Below are positions 23,480-25,066 of a stretch of 25,066 nucleotides of DNA, one piece after another. Source of the DNA: a virus. The stretch lies in the IMG/VR virus record IMGVR_UViG_3300025616_000039, positions 1-25,066 of that record; one strand, written 5' to 3'. Each line of letters begins with the position of its first letter. The stretch's first letter is position 1. A program made the position numbers and the translations under genes. The notes below the pieces were generated by a model. It did no database searches, was not told the origin of the DNA, and saw nothing but the letters and a program-made list of their open reading frames with translations.

Positions 23480-24500
23480 AATCCTCTTTGCGCTTTTACC
23501 CATTATCGCTTTCTCCGCAACCCTGCCGGGGCATATCGACATTCAGGGCGGTCATGTCACGATCGCGGCGGGGCGTGTGGCGATTGGGCCTCCTGCTCCT
23601 GCTGCTGATACCTTTATTTATGTTGGGAATTCCTCTGGCTATGTTACAAAAAATAATGCAGATACTCTACTTACGGTTGCAGTAGGTCAACTAACACCTT
23701 ATCTAATAAATAATATTCGCATTTCTGGAAATTTTGTATATGCCTTGTTAAGTGGTCCTAGTCAAGGAGTTGAGAAATTAACATCTACGAATTTAAATAG
23801 TATATCGTCTAGCGTTTATAGTTATAATATGGCAACACCTTATGCTTTGTGTATCTATGGTAGTTTTATTTATATGGGAGGAGGTGGAAGCTTTGAGGCG
23901 GGTGATGCAAATATAAAAAAGTATAATTTATCCGATCTTTCTTTTGTTACAAATTCTCCAGCTTATAGCGATAACAATCAATTACGTACTCTCTGTACAG
24001 ATGGTACCTTTATTTATGCTGGTGGTTTCGGAGTACAATGTATAAAAAAGTATAATTTATCCGATCTTTCTTTTGTTACAAATTCTCCGTCTTATGGCGG
24101 CAATATAAGAGATATGGTTACTGTAGGACCGTATATATATATTGGGGGCGCAGTAACCAACGTAATAAAAAAATATAATACATCCGATCTTTCTTTTATT
24201 ACAAATTCTCCGTCTTATGGTGGCCAAATAATTTCATTAATTACTAATAATTCTAAAATATATGCCGCAGGTGGAACGGCTCAAATGATTAAATCATATG
24301 ATATTGATACGCTTGCATTTATTACTAATTCTCCAGCCTATGGCGGATCAATTAATTCCATAGCCATTGTAGGAGACTATATCTATGCTGTTGGACTGGG
24401 TGCTGGGGTAATTAAAAAATATAAGTTATCAACACTTGAATTTGTCTCGGCATCAACTAATGTTGGTATTACTCTGACAAGTGTGGTTGCGGCACAATGA
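23463..24500 (+). CDS. Signal-bearing seven-bladed beta-propeller protein
   Basis: This 345-residue protein has GGAG 7-8 bases before ATG 23463. N-terminal Sec signal (MRTCLKILFALLPIIAFSA) and a Pro/Ala linker are encoded in GC-rich DNA; from about 23611 the DNA is AT-rich. Residues 50-345 are repeats of about 41-43 residues, each with an aromatic-Ile/Val-Tyr strand (FIYVG, FVYAL, FIYMG, FIYAG, YIYIG, KIYAAG, YIYAVG), seven in all, fitting a closed seven-bladed propeller. Most later blades share IKKYNLSDLSFVTNSPSYGG. No catalytic motif is seen. It could be an adhesin, tail tip or secreted binding protein. It ends in an ATGA overlap with the next gene. Confidence 0.6.
   Translation: MRTCLKILFALLPIIAFSATLPGHIDIQGGHVTIAAGRVAIGPPAPAADTFIYVGNSSGYVTKNNADTLLTVAVGQLTPYLINNIRISGNFVYALLSGPSQGVEKLTSTNLNSISSSVYSYNMATPYALCIYGSFIYMGGGGSFEAGDANIKKYNLSDLSFVTNSPAYSDNNQLRTLCTDGTFIYAGGFGVQCIKKYNLSDLSFVTNSPSYGGNIRDMVTVGPYIYIGGAVTNVIKKYNTSDLSFITNSPSYGGQIISLITNNSKIYAAGGTAQMIKSYDIDTLAFITNSPAYGGSINSIAIVGDYIYAVGLGAGVIKKYKLSTLEFVSASTNVGITLTSVVAAQ
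23912..24088 (+). repeat. Near-identical propeller blade repeats
   Basis: 48 bases at 23912-23959 are identical to 24041-24088 (offset 129 bases = 43 codons). A third, diverged copy starts near 24165. The DNA identity suggests recent blade duplication or gene conversion. Confidence 0.88.
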
Positions 24501-24646
24501 CCACCCCACAACCATCCTCGCCCCGCACCGCTCCCGCCCCTCATCCCGGCGCGGACGGCGTGAATCGTCCTCGCCGCCTCATCCCCGGCCCGTCTGGAAA
24601 GTCCGCGCCATCCTCGCGGTGGGGCACTTCTTTGGCGGGGAAATGA
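24497..24646 (+). CDS. Small Pro/Arg-rich protein, unknown
   Basis: This is a 49-residue reading frame coupled at both ends: its ATG overlaps the propeller stop (ATGA at 24497-24500) and its stop overlaps the next start (ATGA at 24643-24646). It is rich in Pro, Ser, Arg and Gly, with RPRRLIPGPSGKS in the middle. The DNA is GC-rich (42 G+C in 60 bases at 24541-24600). Two ATGA couplings in a row are good evidence it is translated, though composition alone could produce an open frame here. The function is unknown. Confidence 0.5.
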   Translation: MTTPQPSSPRTAPAPHPGADGVNRPRRLIPGPSGKSAPSSRWGTSLAGK

Positions 24647-24960
24647 CAATGTGTGAATGGGGCAACCATATTAAATGCCGGGTAAGGATGCGAGCGCAAG
24701 ACCCCTGCACCGGGAAAACCCGATGGCGCGTAATAGGCGTTGACGCCTGCCTTGCCCCGCTTGTGAACGCGCTGAATGGGGCGTGGATGAATGTAGCTAC
24801 GGGGCAGAGGGGCAACTTCCCAGCTGGATCAACGGGCGAAAAGTTCGATCTGGCCATTCGGGGTACCCGATGGGCTACCGCGATGAATGGTTACTCACAA
24901 ATGAGTGCCAACATCTACGTTGATGGTAAGCGTACGACGGTATCTTTATCTGGTATATAG
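24643..24960 (+). CDS. Small CEWG-type protein, apparently chimeric
   Basis: This 105-residue protein starts at ATG 24643 with ATGA coupling and a G-rich upstream site. The first about 45 residues (MTMCEWGN, then TGKTRWRVIGVDACLAPLVNALN) look like a small phage/metagenome family beginning M-C-x-WG and containing DxCI-x2-LV-x-AL. Members I recall continue into a Cys/His cluster (CCGHGK-like), which is missing here; instead an unrelated Gly/Thr-rich strand-type sequence follows. The last 7 codons lie in the terminal repeat. It may be a recombinant gene or an assembly joint. The function of the family is not known to me. Confidence 0.5.
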   Translation: MTMCEWGNHIKCRVRMRAQDPCTGKTRWRVIGVDACLAPLVNALNGAWMNVATGQRGNFPAGSTGEKFDLAIRGTRWATAMNGYSQMSANIYVDGKRTTVSLSGI

Positions 24961-25066
24961 AATCATGAAAAGTCATGAAGAAATATACCAATTTATCCAC
25001 TAGAAAGAAGCATAACATGGCGTAAAAATAAATCAAGGCTTTTATTGGATTTTGTGCATATAAACA
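24940..25066. repeat. Right copy of 127-bp terminal inverted repeat
   Basis: Exact reverse complement of 1-127. It includes the stop of the CEWG-type gene and about 106 bases after it with no convincing gene; a 16-codon frame from ATG 24975 is too short to support. Confidence 0.97.

Noticed and set aside
24383-24857. Two - strand frames (24383-24649 and 24579-24857) in the GC-rich right end
   Set aside because: GC-rich DNA has few stops in any frame. The + strand frames are linked by ATGA overlaps and have family-like sequence, the - strand ones do not.
1-25066. Window as a composite transposon or IS bounded by inverted repeats
   Set aside because: No transposase or integrase is present, the repeat cuts into genes, and the contents are phage replication and virion genes.

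Overview
The window looks like a fragment of an AT-rich, tailed, T4-like (myovirus-type) bacteriophage, most likely a metagenome contig. The evidence is a set of T4-family genes: a gp61-type primase, a probable gp62 clamp-loader subunit, a GroES/gp31-like co-chaperonin, a gp15-like tail sheath stabiliser and a gp20-type portal. Genes are dense, often overlap by 1-8 bases, and several are preceded by a TAAATA motif like the T4 late promoter. The host cannot be named. It is a bacterium that uses Sec signal peptides, lipoproteins and AGGAG/GAGG ribosome sites. No tRNA, CRISPR or integrase was seen.

Layout. 1-2094: a short unrecognised + strand gene, then two - strand genes (primase and a small coiled-coil protein). 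A divergent promoter region with a perfect hairpin follows. 2095-5027: a tight + strand run with a small membrane protein, an unknown conserved protein, the gp62-like subunit, a small Cys protein, the GroES-like protein, a protein with an ADP-ribosyltransferase-like C-terminal half, and a conserved small protein. 5080-6363: a free-standing homing endonuclease. 6393-9024: two unknown small proteins, a zinc-ribbon protein and an XPD/DinG-type iron-sulfur helicase. 9041-14141: gp15-like protein, a small structural protein and three proteins with export signals (unknown, TPR, lipoprotein with a barrel-like domain). 14109-15371 (-): a second homing endonuclease. 15507-18623: the portal gene, interrupted in frame by a 427-residue HNH intein. 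18656-24500: three fibre/adhesin-type genes, two with Sec signal peptides and the last predicted to be a seven-bladed propeller. 24497-24960: two small GC-rich genes joined to the propeller gene by ATGA overlaps.

The first 127 bases are an exact inverted copy of the last 127. Because 127 is also a standard de Bruijn assembly k-mer length, this may mark an assembly-graph end rather than true phage ends.

How it fits together: the left part supplies DNA replication (primase, clamp loader, helicase) and head-folding help. The right part supplies tail, portal and host-contact proteins. Three independent homing elements (two free-standing nucleases and one intein) have colonised it. The most unusual parts are the exported proteins inside the structural block, the GC-mosaic receptor-type cassette at the right end, and the promoter elements placed so close to start codons that several transcripts could be nearly leaderless.
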